A DNA stretch of 64,000 nucleotides from Ancistrus triradiatus (taxonomy: Eukaryota; Chordata; Actinopteri; Siluriformes; Loricariidae), in contig JAJAGP010000087.1 in assembly GCA_025084515.1 (NCBI GenBank), positions 832,627 through 896,626 of the forward strand. The letters are read 5' to 3'. A model generated the notes under the pieces. The model saw only the letters and a program-made list of their open reading frames with translations, made no database searches and was not told the origin of the DNA. Position 1 is the first letter of the stretch, and each line of letters begins with the position of its first letter. The position numbers and the translations under genes were made by a program. Below are positions 32,111 through 43,800 of this stretch, in pieces.

Positions 32111-33721
32111 CTGGTCCTCTAAAAAAAAATTAGCATATTGTGATAAAGTTAATTCTTTTCCGTAATGTAATGATAAAAATTAAACTTTCATATATTTTAG
32201 ATTCATTGCATACCAACTGAAATATTTCAAGTCTTTTAATTGTTTTAATACTGATGATTTTGGCATACAGCTCATGAAAACCCAAAATCTCACAAAATTA
32301 GCATACAGTAATCATGAAAGGTTTCTCTAAACGAGCTATTAACCTAATCATCTGAATCAATGAATTAACTCTAAACACCTGCAAAAGAATTTCCTGAGGC
32401 TTTTGAAAACTCCCAGCCTGGTTCATTACTCAAAACCGCAATCATGGGTAAGACTGCCGACCTGACTGCTGTCCAGAAGGCCATCATTGACACCGTCAAG
32501 CAAGAGGGTAGACACAGAAGAAATTTCTGGAACGAATAGGCTGTTCCCAGAGTGCTGTATCAAGGCACCTCAGTGGGAGCCTCTGGGGGATGGAAAAAGT
32601 TGGTGCAGAAAACGCTGCACAACGAGAAGAGGTGACCGGACCCTGAGGAAGGATTGTGGAGAAGGGCCGATTCCAGAGCCACCGTGCACAGGCGTGTGCA
32701 GGAAAATGAGCTACAGGTGCCGCATTCCCCCCCAGGTCAAGCCACTTTTAAACCAGAAACAACAGCGGCAAAGAAGCGCCTGACCTGGGCTACAAGAACG
32801 AAGCAGCACTGACGATATTGCTCAGTGGTCCAAAGTACTTTTTTTTTTTCGGATGAAAGCAAATTTTGCATGTCAATTCGGAAATTCAAGGTGCAAGGTT
32901 GCCAGAGTCTGGAGGAAGACTTGGGAGAAGGAAATGCCAAAATGTCTGAAGTCCAGTGTCAAGTACCCACAGTCAGTGATGGTCTGGTAGTGCCATGTCA
33001 GCTGCTGGTGTTGGTCCACTGTGTTTTATCAAGGGCAGGGTCAATGCATCTAGCTATCAGGAGATTTTGGAGCACTTCATGCTTCCATCTGCTGAAAAGA
33101 GCTTTATGGAGATGAAGAGTTCATTTTTCAGCATGACCTGGCACCTGCACACAGTGCCAAAACCACTGGTAAATGGTTTACTGCGACATGGTATTACTGT
33201 GCTCAATTGGCCTGCCAACTTCTCCTGACCTGAACCCGATAGAGAATCTGTGGGATATTGTGAAGAGAAAGTTGAGAGACGCAAGACCCAACACTCTGGA
33301 TGAGCTTAAGGCCGCTATCGAAGCATCCTGGGCCTCCATAAACACCTCAGCAGTGCCACAGGCTGATTGCCTCCATGCCATGCCGCATTGAAGCAGTCAT
33401 TTTCTGCAAAAGGATTCCCGACCAAGTATTGAGTGCATAAATGAACATAATAATCTTGAAGGTTGTGACTTTTTTTGTATTTAAAACACTTTTCTTTTAT
33501 TGGTCGGATGAAAATATGCTATTTTTTGTGAGATTTTGGGTTTTTTCATGAGCTGTATTGCCAAAATCATCAGTATTAAAACAATAAAAGACTTGAAATA
33601 TTTCAGTTGGTGTGCAATGAATCTAAAATATATGAAAGTTTATTTTTTATCATTACATTACGGAAAATAATTAACTTTATCACAATATGCTAATTTTTTT
33701 AGAAGGACCAGTATATAAATA
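32111..33721 (+). mobile_element. Full-length Tc1/mariner transposon with long inverted repeats (family D)
   Basis: The left end CTGGTCCTCTAAAAAAAAAT and the right end ATTTTTTTAGAAGGACCAG lie next to TA on both sides. Inverted similarity continues inward for roughly 200 bp (e.g. TTGCATACCAACTGAAATAT inverted to ATATTTCAGTTGGTGTGCAA). Length 1611 bp. Long terminal repeats of about 200 bp are typical of some fish Tc1 families. Confidence 0.93.
32444..33391 (+). pseudogene. Tc1 transposase, broken (family D)
   Basis: Starts MGKTADLTAVQKAIIDTVKQ at 32444, a Tc1-type N-terminal helix. Later pieces in shifting frames include FFSDESKFCMSI (first catalytic Asp), a stretch with QVPTVSDGLVV where VMVWG would be expected, SPDLNPIENLWDIVKRKLRD (Glu block, intact) and the C-terminal LKAAIEASWASINT. 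The second Asp region (FFSMTWHLHT) is mutated: no QDxxPxH remains. Several frameshifts break it. Confidence 0.85.
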
Positions 33722-33723
33722 TA

Positions 33724-34894
33724 TATAAACAATGGTTGTATACATAGTTCTTCTTTTTATAAGAGCTATGTATACAAGAAATACTGATAAAATTTGAATT
33801 TACAAAGAATAGATATTATTAGTCTGATGATTCAGCTGTAGGAATGTGGCAAAGCATCCAATTGTAGAATTCTATTCAGGAACATACATTCACTTTTTTT
33901 ATTATTAACCTAACATGTTAATACAGTAGATTCCTGTGGTGTGCAAAACCCGCAAAGTTGTTGTATCGGAATGAAGATGCTACATTCAGGATAATCAATT
34001 AAGTATTTACTATAAACTGCTTGCCTGCACTGGGAGTCCACATGAACCCATCCATGAACACTGCTCTGAGATCTACTGCTACAGTCACAATAACTAATGG
34101 TGTATAGGGGTGGGTTGTTTTAGTTTGTTCTGCATATTAACCATATTATTAAAATATAAAGCATGTATAACAAACAAAACAAGTATTTTTGAGTTTTTGT
34201 GCAACTATTGGCTTATTTATTCATTACAAAACTGCACATAAATGGCTGCCTCTGTCGTTTCTATAAAATTTAGAATATTTTTCAGTGAAACCTGAAATTT
34301 ACAATCCAAAACAGGTTTCACAACAAATAAAGGTAAATAAATAAGCCCAAGCATCTGAGAAAAAATACATTTATTGTTTAAGGTTCTGAAAAAGACTTTT
34401 TTTTTGCTTATTCTACTTTTTAAAACTCATTACACAATGTAATTACACAAACATGTAGAAATACACATAGAAAATATTTGGTTAACAACGCAACACACAC
34501 CACATTCATCATCATCTCAATATTAGCCCCACATTTTAAAAAGGATTTAAAACACAACTTGTCTTTTAATATTAAGCTTCTATTAGAAGCTTATTTGGAT
34601 GTAATACAGTGAGTTGGTGCTGTAAGTCACAGAGGATCAGTTTCATATCAGGTATAGGAAACTTTTAATTTTAAAATAAACTAGATGTTAGGATATACAA
34701 TATGTCTGTCTATAAGCTAGCTCTGCGGGTGGTTAATGTTCAAGTTTGGTTTTTTATGTGAATACAACTCAAACTGAAAAGGCCCATCCCCAAATTGTTC
34801 CCAAAATGCTTGTCAAATTGTCTATCGACGAAAAAAAAACATGTTATCACACACAAATTCATTGATCTCTTTAGCTCTTTCCATTCTTTCATAA
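33724..34894. other. no recognisable gene
   Basis: AT-rich spacer; I see no coding or repeat signature. Confidence 0.5.
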
Positions 34895-35020
34895 ATGTTT
34901 GTAAAGGAAGATTGGATGGCTAGGTGCTAAATATTATACACTTGTGGCAATCAGACTGAATGAAAACACCCGAATTCAGTGATTATGAGGTGTGTCCCAA
35001 TACTTTTGTCCATATATATG
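34895..35020. repeat. Tc1-type right-end fragment (family H)
   Basis: Ends AGGTGTGTCCCAATACTTTT then GTCCATATATATG, the terminus of a common fish Tc1 family. The preceding 100 bp (GGATGGCTAGGTGCTAAATA, CTTGTGGCAATCAGACTGAA) fits its subterminal part. The left end is absent. Confidence 0.65.
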
Positions 35021-35024
35021 TAGG

Positions 35025-36590
35025 TTTCAGTATAACAAGAACAACACAAACAAATTGATAGAAAGAGTACTTAATTTCTTAATCAAAGAAAACCACATGC
35101 AATAAACATTACTTTACTATAAGATGTGCTTTACAACTGTTTGTTTTATTTTCCACTGAAATTTCTTCTCTTTCGTTCAGAACACATACAGACTTTATAG
35201 CCTCACACTGAACGTGCTGCACATTAAACTAATTAACTCCATTTAGGAACTTATTTGTTACAGCTAACTCAGGTATTGGAAGTGTCTGAATCTAAAATAA
35301 TAAACCAAGACAATCTCCTGCCTGCTCAGTATGACATTTTTCCAACACCTGTGCTCCCTGCTTTGAACATTTACATTTAGAAGATCTGATAACTGACCAA
35401 ATGAAAAAGATAATTGTGTTAATTGTAATTAATTAACAACTGATTTAGACTTGAAAAAATATTCATTCAGCTCTGTTTTAGTGAGGAACATGGAATGTAC
35501 AGGAGGCTGATTTACCAACAGCAATCACACTGTATAACAGTTCACCACTGTAGAAGGATATTATTGTTCATTAGAGGATATTCTGAGAAAATAATTCATT
35601 TTTGCATTTTATATACTGCATTGCTTTCTTTCATATTTACTTTCATATTTATAATTCCTCTTGAATTCCCTCTACTTTTGTGCTGCTTCTGTAATGTGTT
35701 AATAAACTTATCTATCTGTGTTGTCCCCAGTTTAATCCTGCCAATTACATCACTTTAAAATGTGATGTCATCATTAGGAGCTTACTTGCTTGTAGTAATG
35801 TCAGGCTCTGTGTTGTAAAAATGACATATTGTCTTAATATCTCACAATAATGACAAAAAACTTGTAACAATTATATAATTTCTCGTAAATTACCATAGAT
35901 TGTATATACAGTATTGTAATAGCAACGTACTGAATGGGAATTTTTTTGTTTGCATGGCAGCGATACGCTTCTGTAACAATGTATGTTATTACATTAATTA
36001 TTGGCCTACTCTTTATTTCATATGATAATTTTATTTTAAAAGGACAATTCACACAAGTTCCTTTTCCAAAGGAACGTTGCGATATTGGTAGAATTTCCCA
36101 ATGGGGTAAAGTGAAAGGAAAAGTAGAAGCCTACTTGTCAAAGTACCCTGTAGGAAATTTTATTTTCATTTTCAGTCTTGGCAATCTAATTTGAGCAGTC
36201 CTGATTGCTACACCAGTATTCAGCAGATGATAACTTAATATTTTCAGACATCACTGCAAGAGTCTTGACAGCTAAACTGTCAAGACTAACACTTTAATCT
36301 TGTTAAATCTATAATGTACCACAATGGAATACACAAACAGACCAAACATGATCACTGGGCAAATGTTACTGCCCGTAGGCTTGAACTTTTGTAGGTTAAA
36401 TGTCAGCAGACCTTGTGCAGTGTAGTGTTGTAACGCATGGGGTAACCAATAACTCGCAATACTGCTGGCACATACAACATATCTGAAATTCATGAAATAT
36501 GTGTTGAGGGCAGTGTTAACTGTCATGTTTTAATCTGTACTGTGCTTGGTCATTTACCTAAAAAAGGAAAACGATCATAACATAACATGT
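35025..36590. other. no recognisable gene
   Basis: AT-rich intergenic DNA without supported features. Small frames (35495-35758, 35934-36194 plus) are hydrophobic by composition and lack context. Confidence 0.5.
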
Positions 36591-36596
36591 CTTTGA

Positions 36597-36766
36597 ATGG
36601 CAAAGGTCTAGTGAACCTTTGCTTTCAGTATCTGGAGTGACCTCCATGTGCAGCAAGAACCTGAGTCTAATTGGTTCTCTATCAAATTTTAGGACTTGTG
36701 TGAAATCATGGTTTAGACTATGTTTATAAAAACAGAAGATTCACAAACTGTCAACCACCCTTTTAG
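36597..36766. repeat. Tc1 family C remnant, internally deleted
   Basis: Contains TGAACCTTTGCTTTCAGTAT near one end and TTTTAGGACTTGTGTGAAAT then CACAAACTGTCAA near the other, which are the two subterminal parts of the family C Tc1 (23174) brought together. About 1.4 kb is missing. Confidence 0.65.
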
Positions 36767-37539
36767 AATTTTTTTTTCAGTTTGCCAAAATGTGGCTTTA
36801 GGATTAATTGCCATTTGGCTCAACAGTCATTTCGTTGTTGTTTGGCGCCTCCTAGTGATAACCTGTAGCAAGTAAATAAGTATGCTCTTTAAAGCAAATA
36901 ATAATACTAATTCGCGTTGACCAAAGTGTGGACAAAATAAAGAGAAATAAGTACGCATAAAGAGAGAATAAATAACAAGAAGTAGGGCAACTGAAAATAA
37001 CACAGAAAAGACAAACCCAGGAAAAAATGTACTATGAAATTTGACAGTAGAACCATGAAGTGACAAAATTGCCATCAAAACTTCATAGTAGAACTGTGAA
37101 CTTCATGGTCAGACTTTGAAAGTTCAAATTAAAACTGTCAAGCAATTCATAATTTTACTATGAAAATTCACAGTACATTTTGTCCTGGGAACACAAGGTG
37201 CAACAAAGCAACTATCATTTCTCTCAACTTTGTTGGGATGTTTGTAAGGTTATAAACCTGATTTAATTATGAAAATGGATTTAACATCTTTTGTCTGCGT
37301 GTTCCATGGTAAGGGGAAAGGTGTTGTTCTGTAGATGTGGCTGTTCTACAGCATATATAAAATGTCAGTTTGTGCAACACGTAACTTCTGTTAAGAATGT
37401 CAAGGATATGAGGAAATCGGTTCTACAATGACAAGACATTAAGGACTTTAAAACAAGTAAAACTCCTTAACATTGCCTACTAAAACAAAATTCGAAGCTG
37501 GTAGCCAGTGTTTAAAAAAAAAAGTGTGATTTGACCCAT
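36767..37539. other. ap1ar upstream region, no gene
   Basis: A/T-rich sequence with repeated words (CATAGTAGAACTGTGAACTT and similar, 37020-37180) suggesting local duplication. No other feature. Confidence 0.4.
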
Positions 37540-37794
37540 ACGGCTTTCCGTAGTTGAAACACGTGTTATAGTCAGGAAGAGGAAACAATAGGCGCATCTG
37601 TCCGCGGTATCCGCCTGCATTGAGCTGTTGCTGCTGATCGATCCCTAAGAGCAGGCCTTCAGTTATAATGTGTCACTCTGTACTGTGCTATTTTGTCAGC
37701 CCTGATGTTTACGTGATGTCAGTTTGAGCTGGAGAAGCAGCTGATATGTGATCTGCTCCTGATCTCTGATCTGCTGCTGGTTTGACACAATGCC
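37540..37794 (+). promoter_or_regulatory. ap1ar: ap1ar promoter / 5' UTR region
   Basis: Less AT-rich than its surroundings, with a CACGTG E-box (37560-37565) and CpG-containing TGTCCGCGGTATCCGCC (37599-37615). No TATA box at a convincing place. The transcription start cannot be located. Several ATGs lie in this stretch, the last overlapping the chosen start. Confidence 0.4.
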
Positions 37795-37865
37795 ATGGGG
37801 AACTGCTGCTCTCAGTGTTTTGGGGTTTTCAGAAGGGAAGCCAACAGGATCCAGAGAGGCGGAGG
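37795..37865 (+). CDS. ap1ar: ap1ar exon 1 (coding part)
   Basis: Encodes MGNCCSQCFGVFRREANRIQ plus RGG and two bases of the next Gly codon; donor GG/GTGAGT. It carries the Cys cluster at 4, 5 and 8 that is palmitoylated in mammalian gadkin. Confidence 0.97.
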
Positions 37866-40800
37866 GTGAGTGTCCCTGTTTTGTTGTTACAGTTTAGATG
37901 TTTATTATGTTGCGGTTTGCTTTCCAAAAGGTATCTTGGTTTATAAGACGTTCATGCATAAATAATGATCTTTGCTCGACACTAAACTAACTGCGCCCTC
38001 GTGCATTAAACAGTGCACATTCATTATAACCATTATAATACAGACCTTATGGGGAGACACTGTGTACATCCGGATCTATGCGATCAGGTACTTGGAAAAA
38101 CTACTCAACGTGGATAGATAACAAGTACAAACTAGCTAATCTTTTAAGCTAAGAATGTTTGTTTTCCCAACGTGGGTATGAGTGTGTTTGACAGTACTTG
38201 TACTGTAACAGGACCACATCCTGTAACCTACACCTCTTACTGGTGGATGTCTCTCTAATAAACTAGAGCTAGGGTTACCATGGGTGTGGATTTGGCTTGA
38301 AGCTTGGTGGAGATGTATGGGTGTGGTTTGAGTAGGGATTTGCACTGGCTGATTCGTACAGATACTGTTCTAGTGTCAAAGTGTTTACATTTGTACAGGC
38401 TATACATTTCAAACCAACTTGAGGCTTTTTAACCCACTCTTTGAGCTCACAATGTTCTGTTTAGTAGGCCAAAGCCTTAAGCACTGAGCCACCAGCTAAT
38501 CACATTTACATTCAGTGTTGAGCTTTATTCATGATGACTTGCAATTGTGCTGAGCAATTGAAGGTTAAGAGCCTTGCTCAAAAGCTCAGCAGTGGCAGCT
38601 TGTCAGAGCAACTCGTAACCTTGTGATTAGTAGTCCATAAGATAGCATTAAACACTGAAGCGAACACAGGTGTTATCAGTCAACAAAATAACACAAACCT
38701 CACTTCATTTACAGAATATTACCCCTGGTGATATGGTAAAATATTATATCACAATATTTAAAGACATTTTCATGATGCACATTATTTATCATGATACAGG
38801 TAATTCCAGACAAAACGTATCCTCTTCAACATATTCTTAAAAACTGCTGTTCAAATATTATCCCATACTTAAAGTGATTTTTATTCAAAATGTGCTGTAC
38901 TTCATCCAATTAAACAGGACTAATTATATTCTTTAAAATGAAACATGAGCTTGGTCAGTGTTCTTTAAGCACTGACGATATCCTCGATATGCTCAGAAAA
39001 GCAAAATTTATCATGATACGATAAAATATCGACATATTGCCCACTGCTATTACAGCATTTAGCAGGCATTACATTTACAGCATTTAGCAGATGCCAAGGG
39101 GAGCTTATAAGTCCTACAATCCAAGCAATTGTGGGTTAGAGGCCTTGCTCAGAGGTGGAATTTGAACCCTGGACCCTCTGGTCCACAGTCTAGTACCTTA
39201 ACCACTGAACCACCACAGTCCCAAATGTGCCTTATTCCAGAAGCTTGTTTTGGATTGTAAATATTCAGATTGCAGAGAGCTTGGGAGGTGCAGCAGTCGG
39301 ACATGCGAGTCCACCATGACAAAGTCCTGGGTTTGAGTCCAAGCGGTGTTTTCTACCCAGGTTTTGCATCACATGCGGACATGATTGGCTGTGTATAAAA
39401 GAGGAGACACCATTTAGATGATCCCCCTCTGTGATGGACCTATATCTATTATTCCTGATGGGGATAATTGCAACCTTATTCCTGTATATTCAAAGCCCTA
39501 CCAAGTTTCAATAATGACAGTATAATATGATGACCCAGAGGACAACTGCCTGTCCGTTATCTGCGGAGTGGACAGGGGCTTCACCTCTTTTAACATAAGA
39601 AAGTTCTTAGTTCTGGCATACTATCGTATGCGCATGTTTGCTGGCTCACGCCATATTTCTTGTAGTACCAAATGCTACAATATAAAACAGGCATTATTTC
39701 ATAATTAATCACTGAATAAAAGGAAAGTTTAGATTACCCACAGATAGGTTGGAAGTGGAGAGAGTAGATATAGGTTCAAAAGACTAACTACATCTGCTAT
39801 TTTCTGGATCATCATTTGTTATAGTGGTTTAAAGGTTTGGATAGTAGTTTATAGGTTACACTATATGCTGATACCTAGGGGTGTAACGATACACTGCACA
39901 CGATGCGAAAAATGAGTTCACAATTAGATTTTCTCACGATTATCGATTTTACATTCAGTGAACGACATTGCTTTTCTATTTTTGAAGTGTAAACAATTCA
40001 AAACATTGCTCAGTTTTCTTGTATGAATCTTTAAATGAAAAACTTTATTGCCTCACAATTAAAAGAAATGACTAGAAACAGGTTTATCACCATGTCTTAA
40101 ATAGTGTAAGAGTGAAAACGTTCCTTTTTTATTTCTGAAGAATACAAATAAAAAAATCAAAATGGTGTGTAGCTTTCTTGTATCAAAATTTAGTCCTTTG
40201 CAATTAAAATGAAAGAAATGATGTGTGATTGCACCGTCTTGTATTCAAAAAATGCAATTGCGTTAGATGGTGTAATAACCATGAACGCATAATCCAATTG
40301 TCCAATTCACATCGTCTCATTTGTGCATTGTGCCATATGTGCTTGGGACTGTGGTAGCTTAGTGGTTAAGGTACTGGACTAAGGACCAGAAGGTCCATGG
40401 TACAAATCTCACCTCTGCCAAGCTGCCACTGTTGGGTCCTTGAGCAAAAACCCTTAACTCACAATTGCTTGGATTGTAAGCTGTTCTGGATAAGGGCATC
40501 TGCTAAATGGCATAAATGTTAACACACATCATTCCAAAACTATTGTTATTGAGTTGTTGTCCACTTATAGCTGTACCAACCATTTCATTCTTCTGAAGCC
40601 TTTTTGCCAGGTTTTATAACAAGGTTAAATGGATTTGTACAGTTATCCACAAGCGCATTAATGAGATCAGGGATTGCTATTTTGTGATACAGTCTAGCTC
40701 CTACTTAGAAAGATGAGAGGTCTGTAATTTTCGTCATAGGTACACTCAACTATGAGAGACAATGAGAAAAAAATCCAGGAAATCACATTGTAGGATTTTT

Positions 40801-43800
40801 AAAGAATTTAATTGTAAATTATGGTTGAAATAAGTATTTGGTCAATAACAAAAGTCTTCACAAGGTTTGCACTCACTGTAGCTGGTATTTTGTGCCTTTC
40901 CTCCATGCAGATCTCCTCTAGAGCAGTGATGTTTTGGGGCAACACGGACTTTCAACTCCCTCCACAAATTTTCTATGGGGCTGAGGTCTGGAGACTGGCT
41001 AGGCCACTCCAGGACCTTGAAATGCTTTTGTTTATGGAGCCACTCCTTCGTTGCCCGAGAGGTGTGTTTGGGATCATTGTCATCCTGGAAGACCCAGCCA
41101 CGTTCCATCTTCAATGCTGTCACTGATGGAAGGAGGTTTTGACTTAAAATCTCATGATACATGGACCCGTTCATGCTTCCCTTAACACGGATCAGTCGTC
41201 CTGTCTCCTTTGCAGAAAAACAGCCCCAAAGCATGATGTTTCCACTCCCATGCTTCACAGTAGGTATGGTGTTCTTGGGATGCAACTTAGCATTCTTATT
41301 CCTCGAAACACGACGAGTTGAGTTCTATTTTGGTTTCATCTGACCACATGATATTCTCCCAATCCTCTTCTGGATCATCCATATGCTCTCTGGCAAACTT
41401 CGGACGGGCCGTTGTTACTGATGATGCCGTTGTTACTCTGTCCCAGCTCTCTGCAGGTCCCTCCGTGTAGTTCTGGGATTTTTGCTCACCGTTCTCTTGG
41501 TCATTTTGACCCCATGGGATGAGATCTTGCGTGGAGCCCCAGATCGAGGGAGTTTATCAGTGGTCTTGTATGTCTTATATTATCTTACAGTTGCTCTCAC
41601 AGTTGATTTATTCACCCCAACCTGTTTGCAATATTGTAGATTCACTCTTACCAGCCTGGTGCAGGTCTACAATTTTCTTCCTGGTGTCCTTCGACAGCTC
41701 TTTGGTCTTGGCCGTGGTTGAGTTTGGCATCTGACTGTTTGAGGCCGTGGACAGGTGTCTTTTTTTATACAGATAACGAGGTCAAACAGGTGCCATTAAT
41801 ACAGGTAACGACTGGAGGACAGAAGAACTTCTTAAAGAAGTTGTTACAGGGCTGTGAGAGTCAGCAAACTTGCTTGTATGTGGGTGACCAAATACTTATT
41901 TTCCAACATCATTTACAGTTACATTCTTTAAAAAACCTACAGTGTGATTTCCTGGATTTTTTTTTCTCATTTTGTCTCTTATAGTTGGTGTACGTATGAT
42001 GAAAATTACAGACCTCTCATCTTTCTAAGTAGGAGAACTTGCACATTCAGTGGCTGACTAGATACTTTTTTGCCCCACTGATTGTTCATGTTCCTTCACA
42101 CTAAATTCAGCAAGATATTTCAGTATTAACCTCACTTTGTATAAATGAATGGGCTTCCCCAAATGTAGCCACATAGTTGAATGCACACAGTTCTCTAAAC
42201 TGTATTTTATGCTGTAGCCCAATCAATATATTGTTCCTATTGTCAGCACACTGGGCAGTGAGTGTTCTCCTGATACCAAATACAAACTGTCCTTCAGATA
42301 GTCAGGTGGTGAAATATGATTAATAACTCAAGAAAACAAGTTTCCCTAGCTGTAGAGTCCTGTGGCAGTGTGCTTTGACCATCCCAGAAAACGTTTGGCC
42401 ATTTACACGTGGAGATTTTAAGCTTTCATGGTGACTGCTCATCCATGGTGACCCAATCCGTGAAGCTGTGCAGGAAGAGTTCTTGTGTTAACATAGTTTT
42501 CAGAAGTAGCTGGTTACTTGGTAGTTAGTGCTGCAGCTGGGGCACTTCAACACTCGGATGTCCTGTTTTGTCATCTTGTGTGGCCTACCACGTAACAGCT
42601 GAGCTATTTTTGTTCCTAGATGTTTCCATTGTACAATAAGAGCGCTCAATTTGATCTGGGCTGCCCTAACAGCGCAGGAATTTTATAAACTAACTTGAAA
42701 GGTGTTGACAGTAGTCACTGTTTGAGTTTATAAATTAAGGAAAGCCTGAACTAGATTATTAGAAGTCTGAAGGAGGCATTTATTTTTGAATAAGGATGAT
42801 AGCTTGGCTCAGTGGCTGAATTCTACTCTCTGACATGCTGAATAAACCATCGCAAGTTATCCATCCACACTGACATAGGCTAGGAAATGAATCAAAAGTA
42901 ATGTTTCTGTTTTTGCCTTAGTATCAGGCATTTTTCTGGACATGTCCTTGCCTTTCCTTGTAAATCTATACCCAGGTGTTGAGTTTATGGTCCTGTCATT
43001 TATATGCATGTCATCACTGACATGATAGTTCTTTTATAGTTCTTGCATTATTTTTTGCACAGGTCTAAATACTTTAGAAGTAGCAACACTGGAGAGCACT
43101 ATACCATAGAGGTACTGTTATTTTTTTCTTCTGTTTTCTTTCTTATCGGTTTGAATTTTTTGCCAGAGCATGAGTGTCATTTCTTCTCTGCCTTTATGTT
43201 GCAGTTTGAGAATCTTGTGGAGAGTGATGAGGTGAGAGCATTATTGGTTTAAAATTGGATGTTAAATGCATTATTCTGCTCTGTTTAATAATATTGCTTC
43301 TCCTTTCAGGGTGAGAGTTCGCAAAGTTGCCCCAGGTACAGTGTCTTATTCTGTTTTACTAACTCAGTCTTGAGTAAACAACCATCTGCAGACTTGAGCA
43401 ATGGGTGTGAAGTGCAGCGTTTGTGTAATTTTATGCCGTACTGTATCCTGTTGGTCAGTGTTTACAAAAATAACAAAAAGGAAAATCAAAGGTATCACTT
43501 TTCTAGTCTGTGATGCCTGAGTTTGTGAGCAATCTCCTCAATGCCTCATTAAGTCTTTGCTTTACAATAACAAAAGCACCTTTCATAATTTCTTAATCTC
43601 TGATGTTGTACAGTTTTTAACATTTGTAGCCTTTCATACTGTTACATGATTCAAAGGATTCATTTTCACAAAAAAACATTGTGTTTGAAACGCCTTCACA
43701 TTCCAGCAGTGAAAATACACAATTCACAATACTGAGTTCAAGATTCGATTTTCTTAGTTTTTTTTTTACTTCTGAAATGTAAACGATGCACATTAGTTCT

